A stretch of DNA of 64,000 bases from Camarhynchus parvulus (taxonomy: Eukaryota > Chordata > Aves > Passeriformes > Thraupidae): the NCBI RefSeq assembly GCF_901933205.1, contig NC_044590.1, positions 6,215,501-6,279,500 on the forward strand. Direction: 5' to 3'. Of the stretch, positions 36,875 to 47,192 are shown piece after piece. The notes beneath the pieces were generated by a model. The model worked only from the letters and a program-made list of their open reading frames with translations, had not been told where the DNA came from and searched no databases. The translations under genes were made by a program, and so were the position numbers. The first letter of the stretch is position 1. Each line of letters starts with the position of its first letter.

Positions 36875-37675
36875 CCAAAACCAGATATGATTTCAAGAAG
36901 AAAGTAAAATTATATAAAAACTTACTTTTATAAAAATATTGTCCAGATATAGCTCTGGGGCCACACTCTATTGTGTGTTGTTTTATTTTTACCAGCTTTT
37001 TGAAACAAAACAAGACAAAGAATTACCAGAACAACAACAAAAAATTCTTCCTGTGACACAGAGTATTGTGTGTGGGTGACAGTAGGAAATGACACACAGC
37101 TCCAAGCTCACACAGGCCAAGGTTTGTCCTTCTGGTATTTCTTTCATCCCCCAGCTGAGATCTCCCTGCTCCTGCAGCTGCCTGATGGGAGGATATCAAA
37201 CCAAAGGCACTTCCACCACCCACTGCACCTCTCCTCCTGTGCAGAGGATTTTTCCAAGTGCATCCAACCAGATTGGAACACCAGGATGGCTGTCTGGGGC
37301 TCATGGAAAGGCAGCCAGGCTTTCCAAGCCTAGATTAAAACCCAGGGAGGGATTCAGCTCCATTTTAACATCATTCCTTTATCTGATACTCACAGTCTGC
37401 ATGTCATTAAGTGAATGTGTTTTGGTTTCTGGGGGATGCACACAGTGCAGGCATTGAGAGACTCAGCAGTGAGTGCTTCCTACAGACCACATAATGGGAA
37501 AATTAAAATCTGCCTGTGCTGAACATGGAACCCCCCTGGCAGGGTCAAGGAAATTAATTTTAAATAAATGGGGTTAAACACCAAAGAATCTCCCACTTGT
37601 TTGGGTTGGGGAATTTTTTCCCACAAAAAATCATGCTGCCAGCAGCACCTGTACAACTGGATTGTTTTTTTTTTT

Positions 37676-37845
37676 AAACACTGGCACAGGTTGTCCAGAG
37701 AAGCTGTTGATGAACCATCCCTGGAAACAGACACAGTCAGGTTGGATGGGGCTTTGAACAACCTGATGTCCCTGCTCATTGCAGAGGGTTGAAACTAGAA
37801 GACCTCTAGTGGTCCCTTCCAACTCAAGCAATTCTATGATTTTTA
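37676..37845 (+). mobile_element. CR1 LINE 3' fragment, diverged
   Basis: CTGGCACAGGTTGTCCAGAG, GGTTGGATGGGGCTTTGAAC and a terminal CCCTTCCAACTCAAGCAATTC mark an older CR1 copy. Confidence 0.88.
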
Positions 37846-38639
37846 TGAAATTTCAGAAGCCTCACATTGGCCAAGCTGAAAATGCAAAGGTTGATACAGA
37901 GCAGGCTGGAAAGGTTCCCACCTTTCCCTGAAAACCTGTGTATTGCTGCCAGTGAGCAACACACAGCTTTCAGCTGGTTCCTAAGGAAACCACAGAGGTG
38001 TACCCAGGTGTGGGGGGTGTGGCAGGGCCCCATTGAAGCATTTTGGGGTGTTGGGGACCAAGGGCCCTCAGAGAGCCCCACAGCCCATTGAGGTCCCTGC
38101 ACATCCCAGCTGAATCCAGCCTGAGGTCAGCCCTGCTGTTCCAGCTCCTCCTGGAGGGAGAGAGGTCTGGATGCTCCATTCCTGTCCTGGTTTTGCAAGT
38201 GTTGACAGGCACCATTTCTTCTGCTTTTGAACCAAATGCAAAACCTCCTTGGAGACCTCCCATGAGTTTTGACCTTCATTTTCCCTGTCTGCACCCTCCT
38301 GCACCCACCTCACCCAGAAGCTGAGCAGGAGCACCATTTTTAACAAGATGCTGCAGATTCAGCAGAGTAATTAATCTCAACAGCAAGTGCTATCCACTTT
38401 TTCCTGGTAATTCATTTAAAGTGGGAAGTTAATTCCATTCAATGGAGCTGCCCTTCAACACTTAGACGGACACAGCTTTGAACGTCCCTGAGTGAAGCGG
38501 TTCTGGCACAAACCTTCCTCCTCCTCCTCCTCTATCTGCCCTGACCCCTGCATCCCTGGGGAATGCCACATGCCAGGGCTGTGTGATCCTCCCTCTGGAG
38601 GCTGATTAGCCAGAGCTGGAGAGTTCAGGGAGGTGAGAG

Positions 38640-38945
38640 CAGCAGCGTCCTGGCGCTGACGTTTGATCCAGCGGCTGCCCGTGCTCCCAATTAGCCTGCA
38701 AACGCCGCCTCCAGCTCACAGACACTTTCGAAAATGAAATTTGACAAAAAGCCACCTGCATTGCCATTCTTCAACCCTCTCTGCCAAATCAAAGCCTTTG
38801 AGAGTATCTGAGGACAACTTTTACAGCCGAGAAGGGCCCATTTGAGCGCTGGCTCATTAGTGCTGCGGCTGTGCTGCCCACGGAGATGCAGAGCATCCAT
38901 CAGCCCACTTAACAGGAGCACTCCTGAACACCAGCAAGTGTGTTA
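38640..38945. promoter_or_regulatory. Candidate conserved non-coding element
   Basis: CpG-containing, repeat-free sequence (CCTGGCGCTGACGTTTGATC, GCAAACGCCGCCTCCAG) with an ATCAAAG TCF/LEF-type word near 38,790, CCCAATTAGCC and GCTCATTAGTGC. It lies about 2.2 kb past the 3' end of the BEN gene's coding region. Confidence 0.35.
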
Positions 38946-39265
38946 GGCTGGGAAGTCACCTCTGAGGGAGCCACCGAAGGGTTTTTCAAGCAGGGTTTTT
39001 CAAGCAGAAAGGTCACCCAGCTCATCTGCTTCTAGGGGAGCTGATTAGAGCCGCATGTTTTGGGAGCCGTGGCACCCCGCAGCAGGTCCATTCCCCAGTT
39101 CTTTTTTCTCCCTTTGCTCACAGTAATGATCTGCAGCTCCTCAGAGGGGGCTCAGCAGGGGAGGACAGCAGCAGTACTTATTTTAATAAATAACATTCAT
39201 GAGCTGGCTTTCCAGGCTGCAGCTCGGTGATGGATGTGATGAACATCGGGAGGAAAAGATTGAGA

Positions 39266-39415
39266 GAGGCCCTGGCACAGGGTGCCCAGAGATGCTGTGG
39301 CTGCCCCATCCCTGGAAGTGTCCAAGGCCAGGTTGGGCAAGGTTTGGAGCAATCTGGGATGGTGGAAGGTGTCCCTGCCCATGGCAGGGGCTGGAACAAG
39401 GTGAGCTTTAAGGTT
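39266..39415 (+). mobile_element. CR1 LINE 3' fragment
   Basis: GGCACAGGGTGCCCAGAGAT, CCCTGGAAGTGTCCAAGGCC and GGTGTCCCTGCCCATGGCAG identify it. The last few bases of the CR1 end are missing or altered. Confidence 0.88.
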
Positions 39416-39419
39416 CTGC

Positions 39420-41189
39420 AGGATAAGGCTGGTTGTGCCTCCTCAATATTCTTTCTGATAAGTTAACATTAAAAACATCCCCTGGGGCATTTCCCTGAGC
39501 AGTGATTCCAGCCTAAGGTGCCAGGTTTCTGGCAGGGCTGGTGTATTTCAAGATGTGTTTCTGCACTGAGGAGGTTTTGGGGCAGTTCTGCTCAGTTTCA
39601 GTGGATTTTCCAGGACTGGCTGCACTCTGGGCTCTAAGTGACCACAGCAGACCTGCTCCAGGTGCTGCTCAGACCAAGGTCCCCACAAAAGAGAAATTAT
39701 CGCCAATGTGTTTGCACCATAGTTAGGAAAAGCATTTGCACTGGGAAAACAGAAGGAATATCTTTAGTTCTTACTTCTGCAATTTAACATGACTGTCAGA
39801 AATATATGATGAAAATAGTGCCAGAAACATTGGCAAGACTATCTCCCTCCAAAACCAAAATACATCACAGCATCAACCCCACTTTAATGGATGAGCTCAA
39901 AGAAAAGGCTGAAGGGGGAGGAAAATTCTGAGAATAACATCTCTCTTTTTTTCTCCCCCTTTCAAAACAGCTCCTTGTTTCTCCAATACATTTATTTTGC
40001 ATTATTATTTCTCATGTAACTGTGAAGAAATTAAATACTTGAAAACACAACAAAACATATAAATTAAACCAAATGTTTTGATTAATGCAAACCCACTGGC
40101 ATTTCTTTTCCTGAATAATTTAAAAATTAAGCTGAGAAAACCAATTCCCTGTCTGAGAAGCCTCTGTAAAAGGGAATGTTTGGTATTTTGCAGCACTTCT
40201 GTTAAGTGCTGGACTGGTGTCAGCATCTCATTCTTTTAACACTTAGAACAATTTTAACCCACCCACACTCCAGTTCTGCATTATTTAGGAAAAGATGTGT
40301 CTTTCAGACCTTCTCTATAGTCCCTCAGCAAAGGGACTGATTGTACTTGGCATTTCTTATCTAGGATAAAATTACTGCATTTAAATAATAGTGTCAGTGT
40401 CCACAAGATGTATACCTTCAAAGCAAAGTTGGGCCATATTTTGTCCTCCATCCCTCACTCTTGTGTCATAAAAATGTTAGGGATTTCTCCTGTATGGAAA
40501 TAATCTGATCTTGAAAGGAAAATTAATGGAACTTCCATGGGTGACTCCTTCTCTTGTTCAGCAGGCTTTTGTTAGGGAAGACAACTCCTCCATATAGCTA
40601 CATCAAAATAAACAGAAAAAAAAACAAGTTATCTTTTTCTGAATGTTTTAAGATGTTGCTTTAATGAGTCTGCCTTTTTGTTAATGCTGAAAATAAGACA
40701 TTCTCTGTGAGGAAAGAGTAAATATTGTCCCACAGGCAGAACAAGCAACCAGAGGCAGACAGAGAGAAGCTGCATTGGGTGACACAGCCTGTCTGCAGCT
40801 GGATTCCCTATCCCAAAGCCAACATTTCTGCAGTGTGGAATAGAGCTACCTTCCTGACCCATTCTTGGACCCAAATGGAGCCCTGAAGCCTTTGAGCACA
40901 TCCTCAGAGTCACAGAGGTGATTCCATGCACCCACAGTGAGGTTTGCACACAGACTGGATGGGAAGGAATTTGTAGAGTGCAAAAACTGGACCAAGCTGA
41001 GCCCAATTCCTGCTCAGTTAATGGAAGCAGAGGTTTGGCAGTGTTTGAGCTGAGTTTAGCACATGCTTTACTTGGGCTGGCTCCCTGGGGGAAATCTACT
41101 GAGCAGCAGCTGCTCAGCTCACCTCTCCTAGGAAAGCTGCTCAGGGACACGCAGGGAATGGCAGGAGGAGACACCAAATCCCCCACACC
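39420..41189. other. Downstream flank and probable 3' UTR of the BEN gene
   Basis: The part nearest 41,190 is probably the transcribed 3' UTR on the minus strand. Its end is undecided between the hexamers at 40660 and 39991. Confidence 0.45.
40660..40665 (-). promoter_or_regulatory. Possible polyadenylation signal of the BEN gene (ATTAAA)
   Basis: The plus strand reads TTTAAT, which is ATTAAA on the coding strand, about 525 nt after the stop. A canonical AATAAA on the minus strand lies further on at 39996-39991. Either could end the transcript; the sequence does not decide. Confidence 0.25.
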
Positions 41190-41637
41190 TCAGAGACATT
41201 CTGTCTTAAACTTCTGCCTCAGGGCTTTCTGCACGTTCTGGATCTTCTCTGTGATCACAGTGTCACTGAGGTGATCCCCAAACTTCTGCTTCAGCAGCAC
41301 CCTGATGATTTTGATGCAGCGTTCGTCCATCATGGGCTTCGCCTCGCGGAAGGTGTTGCCCCTGCGCCCTGTGATGGAGTGGCTCTGGATGTAGTCAGAG
41401 GTGAAGAGTTTGTAGAGCAGAGTCTTGCAGGCTGTGCTGATTTTCTGGTCAAACCTGATGGTCTCTTTCAGCTGCTCTTTGGTGTAGCCATTGAAGAGCT
41501 CCACCACCTCACACGGCTGTCGGTGCGGCTCCTCCTGGAAGGACAGGGATTCCAGCCTCTGCACCTTCTTCTTCAGAGAGAGGACGTCCTGCTGGAGATC
41601 CAACACCATCCTTTCCAGCTGCTCCATCTTCTCCACC
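41190..41637 (-). CDS. BEN gene, terminal coding exon (coiled coil plus BEN domain)
   Basis: The acceptor AG is at 41639-41638 behind a T-rich tract, and the stop TGA is at 41192-41190. It encodes residues 250-398: a coiled coil with regular Leu/Met/Val spacing over 251-281, an Arg/Gln-rich turn, then the whole BEN domain. The domain therefore sits in a single exon. The pattern L-x-x-x-L-F-T-x-x-Y, a Ser-Ile-Thr-Gly turn, a KP-M-D helix cap and the closing amphipathic helix agrees with BEND5/BEND6-type domains. Confidence 0.9.
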
Positions 41638-44510
41638 CTGAAAAATTAAAGTTGCTTGTTTAAAGGCAAAAAGACGCCACATCCTCACTGTGGATGTCGC
41701 TCCTCCACCCAAGCAGTGATTAGGCGCCTTCTGCCAGCAGGGCAGGACAGCTCCTCTGGCAGAGTACCAGCCCTTCCAGCTAATCCTGGGTGAAGAATAA
41801 GGCAGGAGAGAAAAATAACCTGGTCTGGACTTTCAGTTCTCAGGAATGTTCAGTTTAACCCTCAAATCCCCCTTGGCATGCATACGTGGAGACTTTGATG
41901 CTCAATTCTCTTCTCAGTTTTAAGGAAAGACATAAAGCCTGGCTTGCAAGTCCCAGGACACACATATTTGTGGTATTAAACAACAGACTTGTGGGAAATG
42001 ACAGTACAAGAACGATAACTTGAATTTTTGGTACCCATTTCTTTGCAAGAAAACTGTCCCTAGCATCACTTTATCACTGGATACTGGCCATCAAAGTAAT
42101 GAGCAATAAAACAAGGAACACACAACCATGTTTTGATTGTTATAGGCAAGAACTTTGTAGTTTCTGCACTGTTTTAGAGCTTTCTTGCATCTCTATAATC
42201 CAAGCCATACAATCAGAAACACCTGGCTCAATTGTAAAGAGACTCAGCAACTTTGGAGTTTAAAATCATCCCACTTTGTCACCATCTGTGATCTTGCTGC
42301 TCACTCTTGTAGTGAGGAGGAGAACACAGTGCCTTCTTTTGCTAGTTACCTTTCCACCTCAGCAGGACTGAAATTTTTGTGAGCCCTCTCGAAGCCATCC
42401 ATCTCTTGCAAAGCATTGATCTTTCGCTCCTCACGGCTGGAAGAAACAAGCAAGTTAAACAGCACTGCCACAAACAGCTTTGTGCTCATCTTCAAATTCA
42501 TTCCTGAGGAGAATTATCTGGAATGCAAAGCAAAGCCAATTCTGGTTTCATTTGCAACAAGAATAAAATAGACTGAGAGGGAAGATGAGGGGGTTCTTGA
42601 TGTGAACAAACTCGTGTGCATCCCTCTGGCACACAGATATGGGGGACCTCACACTGACCCACCATGGAATCAGGACTTCAGAGCACAGGCTCATTTCTCT
42701 GTTGTATGTGCCCACACAAGCTCCTATTATCTTCTGGGCTTTGGGTTTAACCTCCATGAGCATCTAGTCAAAGCAAGCACTGGCAGAGAATGGAGACAGA
42801 GTGGACAGAAACCAATATGTGTGGTGTGAAACATTCAGGCTCCTCACTGTGCTTTCAGGTGTTACCTGTTCAGACAGATCTGCTGCTGGCACGGGGACAA
42901 GATGCCATCTGACTTCCTCTTCATTGGTAGGGCAACATAATCTGTAGCAGGGGTGGGAGACAAGCTGAAGAATCAGTTGTTGAAAAGGTCCTGAATCCCT
43001 CTGTCCCCAGAACAGATTATCTAAGAACCTCTGCTAGATTGCATGGCAACACGTTATTCCATTTGCATAACAGTGATCCAGACAGGCTCTCCAGGACTCA
43101 TCAATGGGGATTTGTTGTTAGAAAAAGGTGGCATCTCAAGGGCTTCTGTTCTCAGTGCAAATGATATGGTGGGGGCAAGGCAAACAGAGCCAACTTGTCT
43201 CTGGATGCTGCTGTTAGTCAGCAGGTAAATAAGACACTAGCACATTTCCATAAGTGCATTTAATGGGTGTAGTAGTGGGTGGAAAAATAGGGAAATAGGC
43301 AAATCTAGAAGGTTTGACTAATGGAGACACAGGGCTTTTGGGAATTTCAGTTATTCAGGCAGGCATTCATTCAGATTGTCTTTTGGCTTGGGGGGAGAGA
43401 ACTGCTAGCCCAGAAGACAGAGCAGAGACCATACATTGCATCTCCCCTTAGACACCCCTGCTGGAACAGATCTCCCAAGTGGAAAGGACCAGGAAATGCT
43501 ATCTCTAACCTCTATAGCCCTGAGACAAAGCCCATAGAGCCCCAGAGCAAAGCAGAGGTTTTCTGGCTGCTCTGCAAGTCCCCATCCCATCCTGTCACTC
43601 AGGACCAGGCAGCAGAGCCAGAACCCAAGGTTACCTCTGGCAGCTGGACCAGCCCTGTCCTCTTCACTCTGGGAAGTGCCTGGCCCTGGCATGGCCATGG
43701 TGATGAAGGTGGAGGGAGGTGTGAAGGCACTGGCTGGGTGTGGGGGAGCTGCCAGCGAGCGGGGGCTCCCTGCCACGCTTCCCAGGACACGCCTGTCCTT
43801 GAGGATGGAGGAGCTGCTGGCATCGTGGGGCAGGCTGGCCTCAGCCACTCTCAGCAGTGGCTTTGCAGGATAGGTCCTGTCACTGGGGTGTTTCCTGGAT
43901 GCATTCCCTGGGGTCCATTTTGGAAAGGTTTTCCTGGATTTTTTTGGTGGGGACGGCATCATGCTGTGGACAGCTGGTTCTTCTTCTGAAAGGAAGGGAG
44001 AGGCTCAGGATGTGCAATGGGGCAGCAATGTGTGTGCCTTCCACTCCCACTCAGTGTTCTGTACACTGATTGCAGTGATGTGAAATTTATAATGCCACTA
44101 CAACATGCTCACCATCCTCCCACCCGAAAAACCCCATGGAAGTAGAAAGGTGCAATGTTCAAAAGCCCTTACTCACTTAACTTCTCCAGGAGCTGTCGAT
44201 CTTCCAGCAGCTTCTTCTCCAAAATACCTTTATGCTCTGTAACAAGAGAAGATCTTTCAGCACTGAACTCCTTCTTGGAAGGTTGCTCCTGAGCAGCCCC
44301 AGATTGCAAACCCAGGCCAGGGGGGTGTCACTTACCACTGATGCCTTCCACCACACCCCAGTAGAGCCCACTGAAGCCAGGGCAGCGGGCCAGGACCTGC
44401 TCCCCCACGGTGTAGAGGTGGAAGGGCTTGCGGGGCTCCTTGATGTTCTCCATGCTGATGACCCGGCTGCCGTCGGGCCAGCTGATGAGCACGTACAGCT
44501 TGCCTGACAT
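41190..44510 (-). CDS. BEN domain protein with N-terminal BEND5-like/Tudor-like module (six coding exons, 398 aa)
   Basis: Six exons on the minus strand join in one frame: 44510-44336, 44236-44177, 43985-43635, 42941-42866, 42436-42350 and 41637-41190. The total is 1197 nt, or 398 codons plus TGA. Every intron (99, 191, 693, 429 and 712 bp) starts GT and ends AG, and the split codons match across each junction. Residues 4-58 form a small beta-rich module (KLYVLISWPDGS, then VGEQVLARCPGFSGLYWGVV) resembling the BEND5 N-terminus and Tudor-like barrels. KKSRK at 93-97 and KRK at 203-205 are possible nuclear signals. Residues 80-195 are Pro/Ser-rich and probably disordered. Residues 251-281 are a heptad-type coiled coil. 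Residues about 299-391 are a BEN domain, with LLYKLFTSDYIQSHSITG and KPMMDERCIKII at the usual conserved places. BEN domains bind DNA or chromatin partners, so a nuclear transcriptional role is inferred. No stop or frameshift is present, so the gene looks intact. I cannot assign an orthologue; BEND5 and BEND6 are the nearest families I recognise. Confidence 0.88.
42350..42436 (-). CDS. BEN gene, coding exon 5
   Basis: This 87-nt exon has acceptor AG at 42438-42437 and donor GT at 42349. It encodes REERKINALQEMDGFERAHK followed by NFSPAEVE, an acidic and basic helix leading into the coiled coil of the last exon. It enters and leaves with two carried bases. Confidence 0.82.
42866..42941 (-). 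CDS. BEN gene, coding exon 4
   Basis: This 76-nt exon has acceptor AG at 42943-42942 and donor GT at 42865. It encodes DYVALPMKRKSDGILSPC and a short tail QQQICLN. MKRK is a second basic cluster. It enters with one carried base and leaves with two, matching its neighbours. Confidence 0.8.
43635..43985 (-). CDS. BEN gene, coding exon 3 (Pro/Ser-rich basic linker)
   Basis: This 351-nt exon has acceptor AG at 43987-43986 and donor GT at 43634-43633. It encodes about 117 residues rich in Pro, Ser, Ala and basic residues, including PPKKSRK, a candidate nuclear localisation signal. No domain is visible and it is probably disordered. The opposite strand also has a long open frame here (43321-43989), which I regard as a shadow. 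Confidence 0.78.
44177..44236 (-). CDS. BEN gene, coding exon 2 (charged helix)
   Basis: This 60-nt exon lies between acceptor AG 44238-44237 and donor GTGAGT at 44176. It completes a Glu codon with the last base of exon 1 and encodes EHKGILEKKLLEDRQLLEKL, a charged helical linker. The AG two bases further in would give an immediate stop, which supports this acceptor. Confidence 0.82.
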   Translation of the reverse strand, partial: SIKVFWRRSCWKIDSSWRS

Positions 44511-44523
44511 CAGGGCTGCCCAC
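44336..44523 (-). CDS. BEN gene, first coding exon (start codon exon)
   Basis: The acceptor AG is at 44525-44524 after a pyrimidine-rich tract. The ATG is at 44510-44508, after 13 nt of apparent 5' UTR. The donor GTAAGT begins at 44335. It encodes residues 1-58 and leaves one base for the next exon. The frame is also open through the 13 nt (W-A-A-L before the Met), so a coding upstream exon is possible, but the Met lines up with the start expected for a BEND5-like N-terminus. The exon is clearly richer in GC and CpG than its surroundings. Confidence 0.85.
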
Positions 44524-44654
44524 CTGGAGCAGAGGGACAGGATGGGAGTGTCACCACAGGGGTTTGGGCTCTCCTGTGGGTGGGAGTGTTCACAAGCTGT
44601 GCTTTACCCGGGGCAGCACAACCTGCAGATATAAAGCACTTGGCACTGCATTTT

Positions 44655-44826
44655 CTCTGCCAGTTATTTCTCTGTTCCCATTCCCACTCCTCTGAGCTTG
44701 CCTCATCCTAAAGCCCTTTGCTAGGAGGCTATCTTGGGTCTCTACCAGTTATTTCTCTGTTCCCATTCCCACCCTTCTGAGCTTGCCTCATCCTAAAGCC
44801 CTTTTTCTGGCAGGCTGCCTTGGGTC
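44655..44826. repeat. Tandem duplication, two copies of about 85 bp
   Basis: The block containing CCAGTTATTTCTCTGTTCCC at 44660 recurs at 44745. Both copies continue through the same GAGCTTGCCTCATCCTAAAG segment with only scattered differences. It lies about 130 bp upstream (in transcript sense) of the first coding exon, so probably in the first intron or near the promoter. Confidence 0.85.
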
Positions 44827-47190
44827 TGGCTGAGCACAGCACCACATGCCTCCAGTGCATCCAAGTGTCCTCTGCAGTGACTGCCATGTCAGGTCTCACC
44901 TGGGATCAGGCAGCCCTCACAGCTGATACTTTGAGCAGATGCTGAACAAGACCCTGAGCAGACACAGGCTGCTTCCTCTGCTCAAAGGACTTCAGTGGAT
45001 CTACAGCAGTTTGCTCCAGCGCAGGGCTGTGTCTGTGTGATATCAAGCCAGTGCAGAGAAGAGACTCAAAAAGACCCAGGGGTATTCCAGGAAATGAAAT
45101 TCCTTTGCCTGCACAATTATTTCCCCCAGTGAACACCAAAATGCTTTGATAAGGAGAACAGAAAATTCCCTTCATTTCACCCATGGGGAAACTGAGGCAC
45201 GGGCCAGTGATAGCTATGTCTAAGGCAGTCAAGCAACAAAGCTGCAAGGAGCTGCAACCTAAGTCCTGGCCCACTGCTCTGCCCACTGAGCTTTCTCCTT
45301 CTGCCCCTGGAGCTGCAGACTTCAATCACTGGAGAAGCTGGAGAGCCAGGCTGGTGGGGATTTCCAAAACCTCCCGTGCCAGAGGAGCAGCTGAGGGCTG
45401 CTGAGCTCAGGAGCAGTTTCTTTCCAGCTCCTAAGGGCTCCGGCAGCATCACCCCAGTCCTGCCTGCTCTGCTTGGCAGCAGCATTTGGCAGAAGGGTTC
45501 TGGGGACAGGGCTGAGCCCACGTGCTGGGCACCAGGTGGGGAATGGCCACGGTGTCCAAAGAAGGTGGGAGGGAGCTGTGGCAGGCAGAGGAGAGTTGGA
45601 CCTGGCAGAAAAGGCAGCTAGGACCCAATTTATTCCAGTTTCTTGTTTTGTCTCCACACCCCCAACAAAGTCCTGCCTGGATTTGATTTCTCTCACTTGG
45701 AAAGTCCAAGTTCACCCTTGAGAACTTTCTCCATCCCTATCTCAGCCACCATCAGCTGCAGCAAAGCTCCCTGCAGGAACTGTAACTCTCCCCAAACATG
45801 CCAGTACACCCTGCTGGCACAGTCTCACACCTGATTTTCTCCAGCCCTTTTCTCCTGACTGATACACACCCTGGCATTGATTTTTTTATCAGGAAGCACC
45901 ATATACAAATGATCTGTGCGCCTGTCTCCCCACATCCCCTCCCAGCTGCCCCCAGCCCTCTCCCAAACACAGGCAATGCTACAGAGCAGAAACTGGGATA
46001 AATGCATAGCTGAGCCCTCTCCCTCCCAGAAACAGAGCTCCACATTCCAGACAGCAAACAACCCCAGCCCAAACAGCTCTCTGGAAGGGCTTTCCTTTAA
46101 CATTTAAAGAAAAACACTCATCTTCCTTCCCCAAACCAGTTGTTCATTTACCCTTACGAATGCAACAAAATTACACAAAATCACAAACAGAGAGAGAAAA
46201 AAAAAAAAAAAAGAGAGAGATCACAATCCTGATAGCAACAGAGCTGCTCCTTGCCTGGTTAGCACTGCTCCAGGTGTTGAGTCGTGCAAGATGTCTCCTG
46301 TCTCTCCAGGTCTCTGCTGCCTGCTCCAGGAGAGGAGGTGACCGGACACTTCCTTGCCTTGGGCTGGTCCCTTCACCACAGGTCCTTGTCAGGTCTCCTT
46401 TGTCTGGCTTGGAAAGCTCCCACCTGCTGTCCCCACTGCAAAGAGAAAAAAGAGGTTTTGCTTTCTTTTTTCCTGGTTGTTTTGTTTCAGCATTATTATT
46501 CCTGTTCTTTTCCCATATACATATATTATTTTTTTCCTTAGCTTGTTTCAGGTCTGTTTCTTACAGGGAGAGAGAGCAGAAGAGAAGAGAAAAAGCCTTG
46601 GGTTTTTTGGAGCATGAATAAACCTTGCATTTCCATGAGTTATTCATGAATAATTCATGAAAATGCATGATTAATTCAGGTTCATGAATTATTCAGGAAT
46701 AATTCTCGAACATTCCTGGTTAATTCATGCTCACACAGCGAGTGAGTCAGGCTCTAGGGCTTGGAGAATTCCTTTCTCCCTGAGACAGGAGAAGAGAGGC
46801 TTAGAGAAGCTGCATTGTGCACTTGCTGTTTACTGCCTCTGAGAAGAGAACATATTTTGGGCCCTTTTTGAAACAAGGACTTGAAGAAAATTGAAATGCC
46901 TGCAGCCTCCTGCCCACGGAGGAATAACACAGCACCAAAAGAAAAAAAAAGAGAGAGAGAGAGAGAAAGAAATTGGACTTGCTCACAGAGGAAAGCCTGG
47001 CAGCAAGTTTTATCCCCTTTCAAAGCATCTTTCTACCCCCACCTCCCTAGCTAGGATACATCTTACTGCTTCAGTTTCCACCTACTGTGATAAAAGAAGG
47101 ATCATCCACATGGGTTTCTGCTGGAAGAGTCAAAGGGAATTCCCATTCCCCTGCCCATCTCTTCCTCTGTGTGTGTATGCACAGTGTCTT
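44827..47190. other. Region upstream of the BEN gene, first exon and promoter not resolved
   Basis: The first coding exon has a good acceptor, so a 5' exon and promoter should lie upstream, perhaps here. I see no CpG island and no exon that I can defend. A minus-strand GTAAGA follows a CT-rich tract near 46,567 but is weak. The stretch also contains A/GA-rich runs near 46,197-46,220 and 46,939-46,970. Confidence 0.3.
46616..46735. repeat. Degenerate repeated TTCATGAAT/AATTATTCA motif cluster
   Basis: Variants of ATTCATGAAT and TTCAGGAATAATTC recur about eight times in 120 bp, many of them near-palindromic. No known repeat family is recognised. It may be simple-sequence decay or a cluster of binding sites upstream of the BEN gene. 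Confidence 0.5.
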
Positions 47191-47192
47191 CT

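Larger units (their letters stand above)
27320..37670. other. Non-coding region
   Basis: Low in recognisable mobile elements. Holds the 22-bp palindrome, a 15-bp repeat, two poly(A) runs and two candidate elements. No exon could be supported. Confidence 0.55.

Noticed and set aside
41271..41663. 130-residue open frame on the plus strand
   Set aside because: Shadow of the BEN domain exon on the other strand.
43321..43989. 222-residue open frame on the plus strand
   Set aside because: Antisense of BEN gene exon 3 and its flanks; the minus strand has the phase-matched splice sites.
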